Source: Methylococcaceae bacterium
Lineage (GTDB): Bacteria > Pseudomonadota > Gammaproteobacteria > Methylococcales > Methylomonadaceae
Assembly: GCA_030693065.1 (NCBI GenBank)
Contig: JAUYBL010000024.1
Coordinates: 103,861 to 167,860, forward strand
Direction: 5' to 3'
Length of the DNA stretch: 64,000 nucleotides
Positions 38,706-46,884 of this stretch are shown piece after piece. The number at the start of each line of letters is the position of its first letter. Position 1 is the stretch's first letter. Made by a program: the position numbers and the translations under genes. The notes beneath the pieces are model-generated. The model had not been told where the DNA came from. It ran no database searches and worked only from the letters and a program-made list of their open reading frames with translations.

Positions 38706-39839
38706 TCAATTTGATCTTAAATCCGAAGTTTCAACACCACCAATTAATCGGGAACACAACACCCGACATAAATTAGTTAAAATCTTGTTCGCTAACACCG
38801 GCTCAAACTTTAGCAAGCGCGACATCGATGGCTCATCAAGACTCAATAATCTGACATCGTTGGTTGCGGCAATAATGTTGGCGGAACGAGGACGCTTTAA
38901 AAAATAAGCCACTTCACCGATAACCTCACCCGGATAAATTACCGCTAATAATTTTTCTTCTCTATAAACTTCAACCATTCCAGAAAGCACTACAAACATG
39001 GTTTTCTGGGCATTGTTTTTCGCAATAATGCGATCTTCCAGCGAGCACTCGATAATATGACTTTTTTCTATTACGCGTTCGACTTCATCCTCAGTCAAAG
39101 AATCAAACACTTTGGGATTATTATTTTCGAAAAGCCGCGCATCCGCATAAATTTGCCGGATAAATTCCGATTGATCAGATATTGCCTGGCTAATAACAAT
39201 CTTGTTGTTATCAATAATTTTATGTAATTCGTTCACGTAGCGGTAATGCTCCAAATCTGTTTCACTAGCTAATAATGCAAACGGAGACCCGACAGTTTGT
39301 AAATGTTGATAATCACCGGAAATTAGCACCATCGGTATAGCCAGACCCACACCAGGATAAGAACAAGTCTTGGCAAATGGCCTAAAACCCAATTTCATAT
39401 AAGGATTTAGTTGATGCGGTTCACAATCAAGAAACACGGCTTCAACTTCATTTTTCAGAACAAACTGCATAACCTCTTTATACATGCGTAAAGTAGCGCT
39501 AGAGCCTCGGTGCCTTTCATCCACCATTAATCTTTCAACGACACAAATTTGTCTTTCCTCTATTGTTTTTAGAAACGGCTCCAGAGAATAGATTTCAACT
39601 ATTACTGGGCTAAAGTGCATATTGCCACCCCAAAGAAGCCTAAGCGTCCCAACAGCCTCGCCATCTTTAATAGCAATAACTACTTTTGCGTGTTCATCAT
39701 CTTCGTCGCGCAACTCCTTAAGCTCGTGATTGGCCTTGTCCTTATATTTACCCATCAGTTCTACATACACCTTATAACGCAACTGATAAGCCGCCTTCAA
39801 TTCCTCTTCAGTTTCCGCAAATCTGACACCATCTTCCAT
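38706..39839 (-). CDS. FeeM-like acyltransferase (PEP-CTERM-associated type) fused to a cNMP-binding domain
   Basis: Residues ~1-195 form a GNAT domain of the N-acyl amino acid synthase/autoinducer-synthase type: AYQLRYKVYVELMG, GTLRLLWGG, ERLMVDERHRGSS, VFLDCEPHQLNPYMKLGFRPF and GLAIPMVL. Residues ~235-370 form a cyclic-nucleotide-binding domain (GEVIGEVAYFLKRPRSANI). The first domain resembles the PEP-CTERM/exosortase-associated acyltransferases. A ligand-gated acyl transfer from acyl-ACP is inferred. The substrate is unknown. Confidence 0.75.
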   Translation of the reverse strand: MEDGVRFAETEEELKAAYQLRYKVYVELMGKYKDKANHELKELRDEDDEHAKVVIAIKDGEAVGTLRLLWGGNMHFSPVIVEIYSLEPFLKTIEERQICVVERLMVDERHRGSSATLRMYKEVMQFVLKNEVEAVFLDCEPHQLNPYMKLGFRPFAKTCSYPGVGLAIPMVLISGDYQHLQTVGSPFALLASETDLEHYRYVNELHKIIDNNKIVISQAISDQSEFIRQIYADARLFENNNPKVFDSLTEDEVERVIEKSHIIECSLEDRIIAKNNAQKTMFVVLSGMVEVYREEKLLAVIYPGEVIGEVAYFLKRPRSANIIAATNDVRLLSLDEPSMSRLLKFEPVLANKILTNLCRVLCSRLIGGVETSDLRSN

Positions 39840-39891
39840 ACATCACCCAATCAAAAAATATATTCAACAGCCTTGAAAGTTTAAAACCCTG

Positions 39892-40887
39892 CTACAACTT
39901 ACCGCTATCAGTAGCTATAGGCTTCAATTTACCTAAAATAAATTGGCGCGTATTTGTCAGCTTTATAGCAAACTCTTCGCTGACCGCGGTCATGTCTATG
40001 GCAATGTCATATAAACCTAACACATATAAACTACCCATAATATTTTCCCCGGCCGGAGATAGTCGACGCAATACTAAGCGACAGGCGTTCAGTAATGAAC
40101 TAGGAATTGTCAGCTTACTAATTTTTTTGCCGAGCACGTCCGCATAAACATCAGCAACATCCGACCATGACAATGTTTCCGGACCGCCCAATTCAATAAT
40201 ACGCCATTTCGCAGTGGGTATTACTAACGCCTTAACCATAAAAGCAGCCACATCATGAATGCAAATAAAAGGCTGCTTTACCTTGCCATTACCGGGCAGC
40301 AACGCAATTCCATAATTCTCAAGTAGTCCATTTGTTAATTTTGAATAAAACTTTGTAAGCCAAAACGCGCGTAACAGTGTTGGCTGAGAAACACCGGCCA
40401 TCGCTAAGCGACTTCCCATCACCGCATAATAAATATCCATAAATGCTGCCCCCCTAAAAATTGTGTAGGGAATACCCGACATCATAATAAGTTGTTCGAT
40501 TTGTCTTTTTACAGGAAACGCAGAAATAAGCCCATCATAAGGAGAAGAAAATGCCGAGATGTAGACCAAATGTTCAACTTTATGATTTAGGCACGCCGCA
40601 ATAAAATGCTGATAATGTCTAACTTCATCCACCATAAATTTATCACTTCGCAAGGGAACAGAAGAACCCGCAGTAGCAATCACTTTTTTAACGTTCTCGC
40701 AGGCATTATCTACACTGATAAAATCGGCTAAATCCCCATAAGCAACTTGCAGAAATTGGGAATTGGGCGCCCTAAAACGAGAAGAAGGTCTAACAAAAGC
40801 CACGCATTGCTGCCCGTTTTCAAGTAGTTGATCAAGCACAACCGAACCCAATTGACCGCTAGCCCCTATAACTAAAACTTTACTCAT
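39892..40887 (-). CDS. NAD(P)-binding atypical SDR/NmrA-like protein
   Basis: The 331-residue Rossmann protein has VLVIGASGQLGSVV at its N-terminus (GxxGxxG) and the extended-SDR style GDLADFISVDNACENV. The region GGPETLSWSDVADVYADVLG is typical of NmrA-like epimerase relatives. The usual YxxxK is not obvious, so it may bind NADPH as a reductase or as a sensor. ATG 40887 is used. It is transcribed in the same direction as the acyltransferase gene, 52 nt upstream of it. Confidence 0.75.
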   Translation of the reverse strand: MSKVLVIGASGQLGSVVLDQLLENGQQCVAFVRPSSRFRAPNSQFLQVAYGDLADFISVDNACENVKKVIATAGSSVPLRSDKFMVDEVRHYQHFIAACLNHKVEHLVYISAFSSPYDGLISAFPVKRQIEQLIMMSGIPYTIFRGAAFMDIYYAVMGSRLAMAGVSQPTLLRAFWLTKFYSKLTNGLLENYGIALLPGNGKVKQPFICIHDVAAFMVKALVIPTAKWRIIELGGPETLSWSDVADVYADVLGKKISKLTIPSSLLNACRLVLRRLSPAGENIMGSLYVLGLYDIAIDMTAVSEEFAIKLTNTRQFILGKLKPIATDSGKL

Positions 40888-40997
40888 TAATTTCGTTCGC
40901 ATCTAAAAAACTATCGTAACTTTAGCCATTAACACGCAAGTAACATTTAAATCTATAATCTAAATTACTAAAACATATCTGAACGAGGTTAATAATC

Positions 40998-42089
40998 ATG
41001 AACACCATACCAAATGAGTATCTAATAAAACTAATTGAAGCTGGCATTCAAGCCCCATCTGGTGACAATTGGCAACCGTGGAAATTCAAACTTTTAGCTA
41101 ATGGCTTTGAGTTATGGCTCGATCCAGAAAACATGGGGGAGTTTTTTGATGTTAATCTGGTAGCTACCGAAATTAGCTGCGGAGCACTGATTGAAAACGT
41201 TGTTACCTTGGCGACCGCTTTAGGTTTGGCGACGCACATTAGCTATTTTAATAACCAAGCTGATAAAGAAGAGGGCAGCAACAAATTTGCCAAACTAACA
41301 TTTACACCTTCAGGCTCTCAGTCAGATGTCGAAGCTACCAGACAAGCTATATTCAACCGACGCAGCAATAGAAATCTATACCAATTTACAAAAAAAATAC
41401 CCACCACCGTCATCACTGAGCTAACGAACCTTGTTACATCAAATGACCATTATAAATTTTATAATTATCAAACACCGCAGAGTAAAAGCGCAATTATTGA
41501 CAACATGCTTGCAACTGACGCCATTCGTTTTGCCAATGAACACGTACATAACGACTTCCACAAAGCCTTACGCTTTGGTAAGACAGCCGAACAAACCCGT
41601 AACGGCCTGGCCGCCGCCACATTAGGGATCGAGTCATTTATGTTCCCGGTATTAAAATTACTCAAACCGTGGAAAATAACTCGCTTTTTTAACCATTTTG
41701 GACTGCATCATATTATGACTTTTCGAGCCACTTGGCTGCCTATGAAGTCATCGTCTCATATCGTCGGAATAGTGCATCAAGGGCCTGTCAACTACGTTGA
41801 AGCGGGCAGAATCATGCAACGCTTTTGGCTGCAAGTTAACAAACTGGGGCTCAGTCTACAACTGTCCAGCTCTTTACCCTTATTTCTTGCCCGCTACCAT
41901 CTGGCACAAGGCGAAGGTTTTACCTCGGCTCAACTTAAATCACTTGCTGCGGTAGAAAATGATTTTGCAAAAATCACCCCGGGATTCAACAAAGAAACCG
42001 ATCAACTCATCATGCTGTTTCGCTTGGGCTACACCAAACACCCAGCGCCAACACCTTATCGGCGGGAAGTTGAATCATTTTTAATCTAG
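40998..42089 (+). CDS. Nitroreductase-family protein (Rv1355c-like nitroreductase part)
   Basis: The 363-residue protein begins with an FMN-binding nitroreductase signature (EAGIQAPSGDNWQPWKF), followed by a helical middle and the NYVEAGRIMQRFWL and IMLFRLGY segments near the C-terminus. The pattern resembles the nitroreductase half of Rv1355c-type proteins, in which a ThiF half precedes it. A separate ThiF gene lies 1.5 kb away. It is divergent from the SDR gene with a 110-bp shared promoter region; GAGG lies 9 nt before the ATG. Confidence 0.72.
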   Translation: MNTIPNEYLIKLIEAGIQAPSGDNWQPWKFKLLANGFELWLDPENMGEFFDVNLVATEISCGALIENVVTLATALGLATHISYFNNQADKEEGSNKFAKLTFTPSGSQSDVEATRQAIFNRRSNRNLYQFTKKIPTTVITELTNLVTSNDHYKFYNYQTPQSKSAIIDNMLATDAIRFANEHVHNDFHKALRFGKTAEQTRNGLAAATLGIESFMFPVLKLLKPWKITRFFNHFGLHHIMTFRATWLPMKSSSHIVGIVHQGPVNYVEAGRIMQRFWLQVNKLGLSLQLSSSLPLFLARYHLAQGEGFTSAQLKSLAAVENDFAKITPGFNKETDQLIMLFRLGYTKHPAPTPYRREVESFLI

Positions 42090-42135
42090 CATTAAAACCT
42101 TTTATCGCATCGGCATGCTTTAACACACCCCAATT

Positions 42136-42171
42136 AAAAAAGCCCCGAATGGAATCCATTCGGGGCTTTTA
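42136..42171. terminator. Bidirectional terminator
   Basis: AAAAGCCCCGAATGG and CCATTCGGGGCTTTT form a perfect stem with A/T flanks on both sides, between the convergent nitroreductase and PEP-CTERM genes. Confidence 0.92.
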
Positions 42172-42195
42172 ACATCAAGCGTAAAAGACTAAGTC

Positions 42196-43047
42196 TTACA
42201 CGCTACGACGACGTTGTGCCATGCCACCTAACAATACTGCCATACCTAATAAAGCCAATGAGCTTGGCTCAGGAACGCTTCTATTGAAACTAATGTTAGT
42301 GTTGCTTGAAACTAACCAACCGCCGTTAACTCCAGTTTCTCTTGGAAATGTACTAATATCGCCGACAATATCATGTTGGTTGCCATCAGCACCAGCAATA
42401 CCATTTACCGCAATCGGCAAATTTCCAGCATTAGTAAGTATAGATAATCCCAAAACACCAGCAGGGAATTGACCTGTTCCAAGTGGACGATTTAAATCTT
42501 GAATGTTTGTAGGAATAGAAGCGACCCAAAAATCATCCGCTTCTCCAAAACCAAATTCACCAACTTTAGTTAAAGATCTTACGCCAGCTATACCAGTATC
42601 AGGCGCTTGACCAAGAAAATTTGTACCTACTGCAGCTTCGTACAGCTCGACTAAAACACCCGTGTTCGACAAAATATTGGCCGCCGAGAATGAAACTTCG
42701 TAACCTCCAGTGATAGCGTTACCTAAAGTGATGGCTAATTCAGAATAAGCCCACAGACCATAATTCAGAGTTCCTACTGCACCGTTGATTGCGGCAGAGT
42801 TTACAGAGTCAAAACGCAAGATCGACTGCAAAACATCACCAGTTTGGAATGCACCGGAATTCACAACATTCCATGTCCCATTTGTATTTCTCAAGATTCT
42901 ATCCGCATTGGAATCCTGAATCGTATTCAAACCAACATTAAATGAAGGGTTGATAACAGCATCGGCATAACTCATTGGTGAAGCCATAACCGCACCAGCA
43001 AAAGCCACTACAGTAAAAAGTTGTTTAAACGGTAACATTTTCATCAT
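42196..43047 (-). CDS. PEP-CTERM sorting-signal protein
   Basis: The 283-residue protein has a signal peptide (to about MSYADA), a non-repetitive Gly/Asn-rich extracellular part and the C-terminal sorting signal VPEPSSLALLGMAVLLGG followed by MAQRRRSV, the classic PEP-hydrophobic-basic tripartite tail. Such proteins are processed by exosortase and often end in the extracellular matrix. Its function is unknown. AGAGGAC precedes the ATG pair. Its upstream region has a sigma-54-type promoter and repeated motifs. Confidence 0.9.
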   Translation of the reverse strand: MMKMLPFKQLFTVVAFAGAVMASPMSYADAVINPSFNVGLNTIQDSNADRILRNTNGTWNVVNSGAFQTGDVLQSILRFDSVNSAAINGAVGTLNYGLWAYSELAITLGNAITGGYEVSFSAANILSNTGVLVELYEAAVGTNFLGQAPDTGIAGVRSLTKVGEFGFGEADDFWVASIPTNIQDLNRPLGTGQFPAGVLGLSILTNAGNLPIAVNGIAGADGNQHDIVGDISTFPRETGVNGGWLVSSNTNISFNRSVPEPSSLALLGMAVLLGGMAQRRRSV

Positions 43048-43144
43048 GTTGTCCTCTGAAATTAAATAAAAAAATATAACTAAGTTGGAATGGTTTGGAC
43101 TTAATTAATAATAATTTAAAAACCCAAACATTCTGAAATATCTT

Positions 43145-43163
43145 AAAGCAGACATCATGCCAA
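43145..43163 (-). promoter_or_regulatory. Putative sigma-54 (-24/-12) promoter of the PEP-CTERM gene
   Basis: On the minus strand TTGGCATGATGTCTGCTTT matches the RpoN pattern, with GG and GC separated by exactly 10 nt. It lies 98 nt upstream of the ATG, leaving a long leader. PEP-CTERM genes are known to be controlled by RpoN with the PrsK/PrsR system. Confidence 0.65.
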
Positions 43164-43223
43164 CATTAAAAATCATTTAACTTCAAACACTTAAAAACGC
43201 ATGCTATTTATACTTTCTTAAAT

Positions 43224-43242
43224 GTGTAAAAAAACCTGACAC
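43224..43242. promoter_or_regulatory. Candidate activator (PrsR-type) site, copy A
   Basis: GTGTAAAAAAACCTGACAC has inverted GTGT/ACAC ends and lies 61 bp beyond the sigma-54 site. It is repeated, with 18 of 19 positions identical, 181 bp further upstream. Confidence 0.6.
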
Positions 43243-43404
43243 TTTTTTTGAATTTCTCTGATATTCAAAAATTTTCTTTACAGTTTCAACTGACATTACT
43301 CGCGCAACCAGAGTCAATTAAACCTTTAAATCTGACAGGGCTTATTAAAGCTGACTTTGTCACGTTTTTTCAAAATAACTATTGCCCAAGATTTAAAAAT
43401 AAAA

Positions 43405-43423
43405 GTGTAAAAAATCCTGACAC
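43405..43423. promoter_or_regulatory. Candidate activator (PrsR-type) site, copy B
   Basis: GTGTAAAAAATCCTGACAC is the second copy of the motif. Apart from these sites, the 43048-43594 gap has no gene I can support, though there are short AT-rich segments. Confidence 0.55.
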
Positions 43424-43594
43424 CTTTCACCTCACATTGTGGGTTGCCCCCCATTTTTCATGGCTTAGAGTTCATTAAACTGATAAAAGGCAACCTCATT
43501 TAAGGCGGGGGGCGTATTTATAGATGATAAGTTTTCACCATAACAGCGCTTCAATTTATCTTTAATCACAATACCTAGCCATTGTGTCAGATAG

Positions 43595-44452
43595 CTATAT
43601 ACCTAGTCTTTTTCTGGCTATAAAAAACTTTAATTGCTGCAGAGGATTGCGGTTACCCATCCACAAATAACCTCTTTTAAGCCGATTTAAGCGGGCATCG
43701 TAGCAAGTATAATGCGGAGTAGACTTAAGCTCTTCAGGATATAGCAGCGCCACTATCGCCTTGGTGATTATCATGCCAGTAGACAGCTTACAACCACTAG
43801 CAAAACTAGGCCCTTTACGATTATCCAAATCAAATGCAGCTGGCTGAATATACTTAAGGTGAAAGCCAGCCGGGGCCCAGCCTAACGCTAATTTCAAGGC
43901 CTGCAATCCCAATGGGGCGTCGTAATCAACATCAAAATAGCTATCAAAAGACATTCCTTTCGACGTAAACACCAACAGCCCCACGCCAAAGCCCATAGGC
44001 GCACCTAATATAGCCGGGATACCACGTTCCATACAGGCGTTAATAATCAATCGATGCACCTTTACTTCAAAAAACTCAACCGCATCCACAAATACATCCA
44101 CACCGGTTAAAAAATCATCAATATTATTTTCATTGATACCTTCAGGATACGTTTTTATATTGGCTTCTGGGTTAATATCCAACGCAAGTTCTTGCATAAC
44201 GTCCATTTTTTTTCGGCCTACAGTGGACATAGTCGCGCCATACTGACGATTAAAGTTTTTTATTTCAAACTCATCAAAATCGGATATTTTGAAATTGCCC
44301 ACACCAGCCCGCGCCAACGTAATCAAGTAATCACCGCCCACACCACCCATGCCAGCAATAGCATAAGTGGCATTTTTTAAGCGTGTTTGTTCTTCGGCGT
44401 TGGTAATACCGTTATTCCTAGAAAAAGCCAGATCATAATTAAATTGGGACAT
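43595..44452 (-). CDS. ThiF/E1-like adenylyltransferase
   Basis: The 285-residue protein has the nucleotide loop GMGGVGGD (about 34-41), the DFDEFEIKNFNRQ stretch that binds ATP/Mg in E1-like enzymes, and the later DVFVDAVEFFE acidic motif. It lacks the two CxxC zinc knuckles of ThiF/MoeB proper. It probably adenylates the C-terminus of a protein or peptide substrate. It resembles the ThiF half of Rv1355c-type proteins. AGGAAAG precedes the ATG, directly after a tetranucleotide repeat tract. Confidence 0.82.
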   Translation of the reverse strand: MSQFNYDLAFSRNNGITNAEEQTRLKNATYAIAGMGGVGGDYLITLARAGVGNFKISDFDEFEIKNFNRQYGATMSTVGRKKMDVMQELALDINPEANIKTYPEGINENNIDDFLTGVDVFVDAVEFFEVKVHRLIINACMERGIPAILGAPMGFGVGLLVFTSKGMSFDSYFDVDYDAPLGLQALKLALGWAPAGFHLKYIQPAAFDLDNRKGPSFASGCKLSTGMIITKAIVALLYPEELKSTPHYTCYDARLNRLKRGYLWMGNRNPLQQLKFFIARKRLGI

Positions 44453-44461
44453 ATTTCTTTC

Positions 44462-44490
44462 CTATCTATCTATCTATCTATTTATTTATT
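44462..44490. repeat. Tetranucleotide repeat tract before the ThiF gene
   Basis: Four to five TATC units followed by about three TATT units lie within the 5' leader of the E1-like gene, 10-38 nt before its ATG. Slippage here would alter the spacing of promoter to ribosome site. Confidence 0.75.
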
Positions 44491-44554
44491 TGAAGGGATT
44501 TGCTGATAAAAAACTACTCAACTATTAGTTATATATTTTTGAGAACCTTAAAAA

Positions 44555-44645
44555 GCCCTGAACTTCGATAGACTCAGCCCGAACGGTGCCTTATAAATCA
44601 ATAAACTCCGTACGTGGTGAGCTTGTCGAATCAGGAACGGAATGG
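44555..44645. repeat. Diverged REP-like pair
   Basis: ACTTCGATAGACTCAGCCCGAA (partly diverged core) at 44570-44585 and the better copy GTGGTGAGCTTGTCGAATC at about 44614-44632 form another pair in opposite orientations. Confidence 0.5.
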
Positions 44646-44666
44646 GTTTTCGGGATTCCTTTCCTG

Positions 44667-45161
44667 CTAATCATCCAAGTTCGATTCTTGCAGGTATCTA
44701 TCTTGATAATAGCGGTCAATATCTTCAGGCTTGTGCTCGTAGTTTAAAAACTCCTGCCGCCAGTCTTTAGCTTTTTCGCAATGCGGGTCACATTGATTTT
44801 TGATAGGGCAATATCGGCGTTCTATCTCATTTGTGATGGCTAATGCCCATTGTAGGGTGCCATTCGCCCACTCGCAGTATTCGCACCATACTTTGTCTGC
44901 AAAGCGTAAATGCGCTATGTTGTGGCGGTCGTAATTAAAGTAAGGCTTAGGATCAATGTTTTTTTGTCTTCTAATCCAAAAATACACGACGTTAAAAAAA
45001 AGCAGGAAAAGATACAAAGGCAGCAAGGCGATGGCAAACAATAGGATTAGCAGCATGCCTATAAATGGACCAATAAAACCCAATCTCTGTTTATGAAGCT
45101 TATTTAAATTGCGAATACATTGATCAATATTGGCTTTTTGTGGGGGATTTTCTGATTTCAT
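44667..45161 (-). CDS. Hypothetical membrane protein with Cys-rich soluble domain
   Basis: I do not recognise the family. The 164-residue protein has an N-terminal soluble part, two closely spaced membrane helices (about 28-65) and a C-terminal domain with Cys at WCEYCEW and at CPIKNQCDPHCEK, a layout that could bind a metal. ATG 45161 has AGGA 8 nt upstream; the ATG at 45170 is too near it. Confidence 0.55.
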   Translation of the reverse strand: MKSENPPQKANIDQCIRNLNKLHKQRLGFIGPFIGMLLILLFAIALLPLYLFLLFFNVVYFWIRRQKNIDPKPYFNYDRHNIAHLRFADKVWCEYCEWANGTLQWALAITNEIERRYCPIKNQCDPHCEKAKDWRQEFLNYEHKPEDIDRYYQDRYLQESNLDD

Positions 45162-45394
45162 GCGAGTCATCCTAAAATTATTTCACAGCTTTAAAATTGT
45201 ATTTTTGCCTATATCAATGACACAGACCCTACATTTAATTAACGATGCTCAAAATATAGAACAACAAGCTCAATCAAGATAGTTACTATTGTCTTTCCTT
45301 ACATTTATTTCCAGCTAAAGTCGATTACCCCCTTTTTCTTTATGGCATACTGCTCACCATATTGATGAAGAGCAACCTCATTAAGGTTATAAAA

Positions 45395-45847
45395 ATGTTT
45401 GACGATAAGTTTTTTGAACAATGGCTAGATAATCAGGCCCACCGGGTTATGAACTTGGTGGGCGACGGCAAAGCCATTAGCCCTGAAGAAATGATGGTAT
45501 TAGTGTTAAAAGCCCAAACTAATCACTTTGCTCATTTAGATATTGAATTACGCGAGGAAATACAGGGCTTACGCGAGGACATGGACAAACGTTTTGATTT
45601 AATGCGCGAGGAAATGGACAAGCGCTTCGATTTGATGCGCGAAGAGATGAGCAAGCGCTTTGAACAAGTCGACAAGCGTTTTGAGCATGTTGATAAGCGT
45701 TTTGAGCAAGTTGACAAGCACTTTGAGCAAGTAGAAAAACGTTTCGAAGCGCTTACGATAAGAATTGATCGGTTTATGATTTGGTCTTTTGCTACTACAT
45801 TATCCGTGGGCGGCATTGTGATTGCCGCCATTAAGTTTTTACCTTAA
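45395..45847 (+). CDS. Coiled-coil protein with 11-residue-type repeats and membrane anchor
   Basis: The 150-residue protein starts MFDDKFFEQWLDNQ and goes on to a repetitive coiled coil: two copies of DKRFDLMREEM, then five units of the form KRFEQVD, ending in one membrane helix (WSFATTLSVGGIVIAAI). The tandem units are repetitive at DNA level as well. ATG 45395 has AAGG 8 nt before it. It may belong to the same design class as the 38277 gene. Function unknown. Confidence 0.6.
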   Translation: MFDDKFFEQWLDNQAHRVMNLVGDGKAISPEEMMVLVLKAQTNHFAHLDIELREEIQGLREDMDKRFDLMREEMDKRFDLMREEMSKRFEQVDKRFEHVDKRFEQVDKHFEQVEKRFEALTIRIDRFMIWSFATTLSVGGIVIAAIKFLP

Positions 45848-45893
45848 AAATTGCACATCGAAAGCTCAGTAGAATCAATGCGGTATTGCCCGG

Positions 45894-45955
45894 GTGGAAG
45901 CGACGCCTACGTCGCGATTTAAAGCCTTCAGTCGCGACGTGGGCGTCGCTCCCAC
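45894..45955. repeat. REP-like palindrome after the coiled-coil gene
   Basis: The arms GTGGAAGCGACGCC and GGCGTCGCTCCCAC (with one mismatch) close on an inner pair ACGTCGCGA/TCGCGACGT, giving a long stem 47 nt after the gene. The element type (CGACG-rich) differs from the TCGAAG family. Confidence 0.7.
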
Positions 45956-46015
45956 AAAACACTTTCACAGCATACTGAATAGTTACAAATCAAGCGTCTA
46001 TTCCATATCCCTCTT

Positions 46016-46375
46016 CTAACCCTTGCCAGGCAACATACCGACTGAACCCGGCTTGATACGCTTACAGGTCACAACAACATCCTCCTGGTAACATTTTTGC
46101 AGGCCTTTTTTATCGCTGCAGTCATTGCATGCGGATTTGCCTATTTCTTTTACCTCATCAACATGCCAGCCATAACCTTGAGATTGACAAAATCTTTTGC
46201 TGTATCTGTCAATGTTATAGGGTTTGGCGGCGCTTTGTTTGGCTTTGGATTCGGTTTCACATTGAGCGGACGGCAAGGTATTAGCCATTAAGTCCCTATA
46301 AATATATTCCGTTGCACCGAGTGGATTAGCAAAGCAATAGGCCAGCAATACACCAGCAATAACATGAATTTTCAT
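46016..46375 (-). CDS. Exported Cys-rich hypothetical protein
   Basis: I do not recognise this 119-residue protein. It has a signal peptide (MKIHVIAGVLLAYCFANPLGA) and seven Cys in the mature part, including the CNDC pair. The gene is third in a set of three closely spaced minus-strand genes, the first encoding a glutaredoxin-like protein, so a redox-linked role is possible. GGAG lies 9 nt before the ATG. Confidence 0.55.
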   Translation of the reverse strand: MKIHVIAGVLLAYCFANPLGATEYIYRDLMANTLPSAQCETESKAKQSAAKPYNIDRYSKRFCQSQGYGWHVDEVKEIGKSACNDCSDKKGLQKCYQEDVVVTCKRIKPGSVGMLPGKG

Positions 46376-46379
46376 AGCT

Positions 46380-46571
46380 TTATTCTCCGCGTTGGCTAAG
46401 AACACGGATGTTCATTTGTTGGTTTTCTTCATTAATTTGATCTTTAATCGGAGCAAATTTGTCGTTTTCACTGAGCTTTACCATCAATAGCGCACCCACC
46501 GCAAACACCGTCACCAGCGCTACATAGAGTACAAAATGGTCTTTATCTTGTGCTTGATTTTGTTCAGACAT
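46380..46571 (-). CDS. Small single-span membrane protein
   Basis: The 63-residue protein has a soluble acidic start, one membrane helix (FVLYVALVTVFAVGALLMV) and a polar C-terminal tail. It lies 10 nt after the glutaredoxin-like gene. No family is recognised. Confidence 0.55.
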   Translation of the reverse strand: MSEQNQAQDKDHFVLYVALVTVFAVGALLMVKLSENDKFAPIKDQINEENQQMNIRVLSQRGE

Positions 46572-46581
46572 GAGTTGCTCC

Positions 46582-46818
46582 TCAAGATTTCAGGTCTGCC
46601 AGTGCAGCACCAAAATTGATATGAAATACCTGCCCATCAATAACCAAGGCGGGGACCGATTTGACACCTGCCGCTTCGGCTTCATTAATACGTGTTGGTT
46701 GCTCCCCCAGATGAACTACTTCTAATTGGTATTTGGCATGATCAAGTGCATTGACCAATAATTGCTCAGCACCCAGACAAACCGGGCATCCTGCGTGATA
46801 GAAAACTGCATTAGACAT
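46582..46818 (-). CDS. Glutaredoxin/thioredoxin-fold protein
   Basis: The 78-residue protein has the redox motif AGCPVCLG near residue 10 and the cis-Pro KSVPALVIDG, both features of the thioredoxin fold. It is the first gene of the three-gene set. Upstream are a strong promoter and a 53-bp palindrome. Confidence 0.75.
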   Translation of the reverse strand: MSNAVFYHAGCPVCLGAEQLLVNALDHAKYQLEVVHLGEQPTRINEAEAAGVKSVPALVIDGQVFHINFGAALADLKS

Positions 46819-46855
46819 GTTCGACTCCTGTTATAGTTATTAGTATCGAATCAAA

Positions 46856-46884
46856 ACATTAAAATAAATCCGTCACCTTGTCAA
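46856..46884 (-). promoter_or_regulatory. Sigma-70-type promoter of the glutaredoxin-like operon
   Basis: Minus strand: TTGACA, exactly 17 nt, TAATGT. The -10 ends 38 nt before the ATG. The -35 is inside the left arm of a large palindrome. Confidence 0.65.

Noticed and set aside
43248..43478. 76-codon open frame upstream of the PEP-CTERM gene
   Set aside because: It overlaps one candidate activator site and nearly abuts the other, has no ribosome site and no family resemblance.
44462..44490. Short tandem repeats considered as a CRISPR-like array
   Set aside because: Four-base units with no spacers; this is a simple-sequence repeat.
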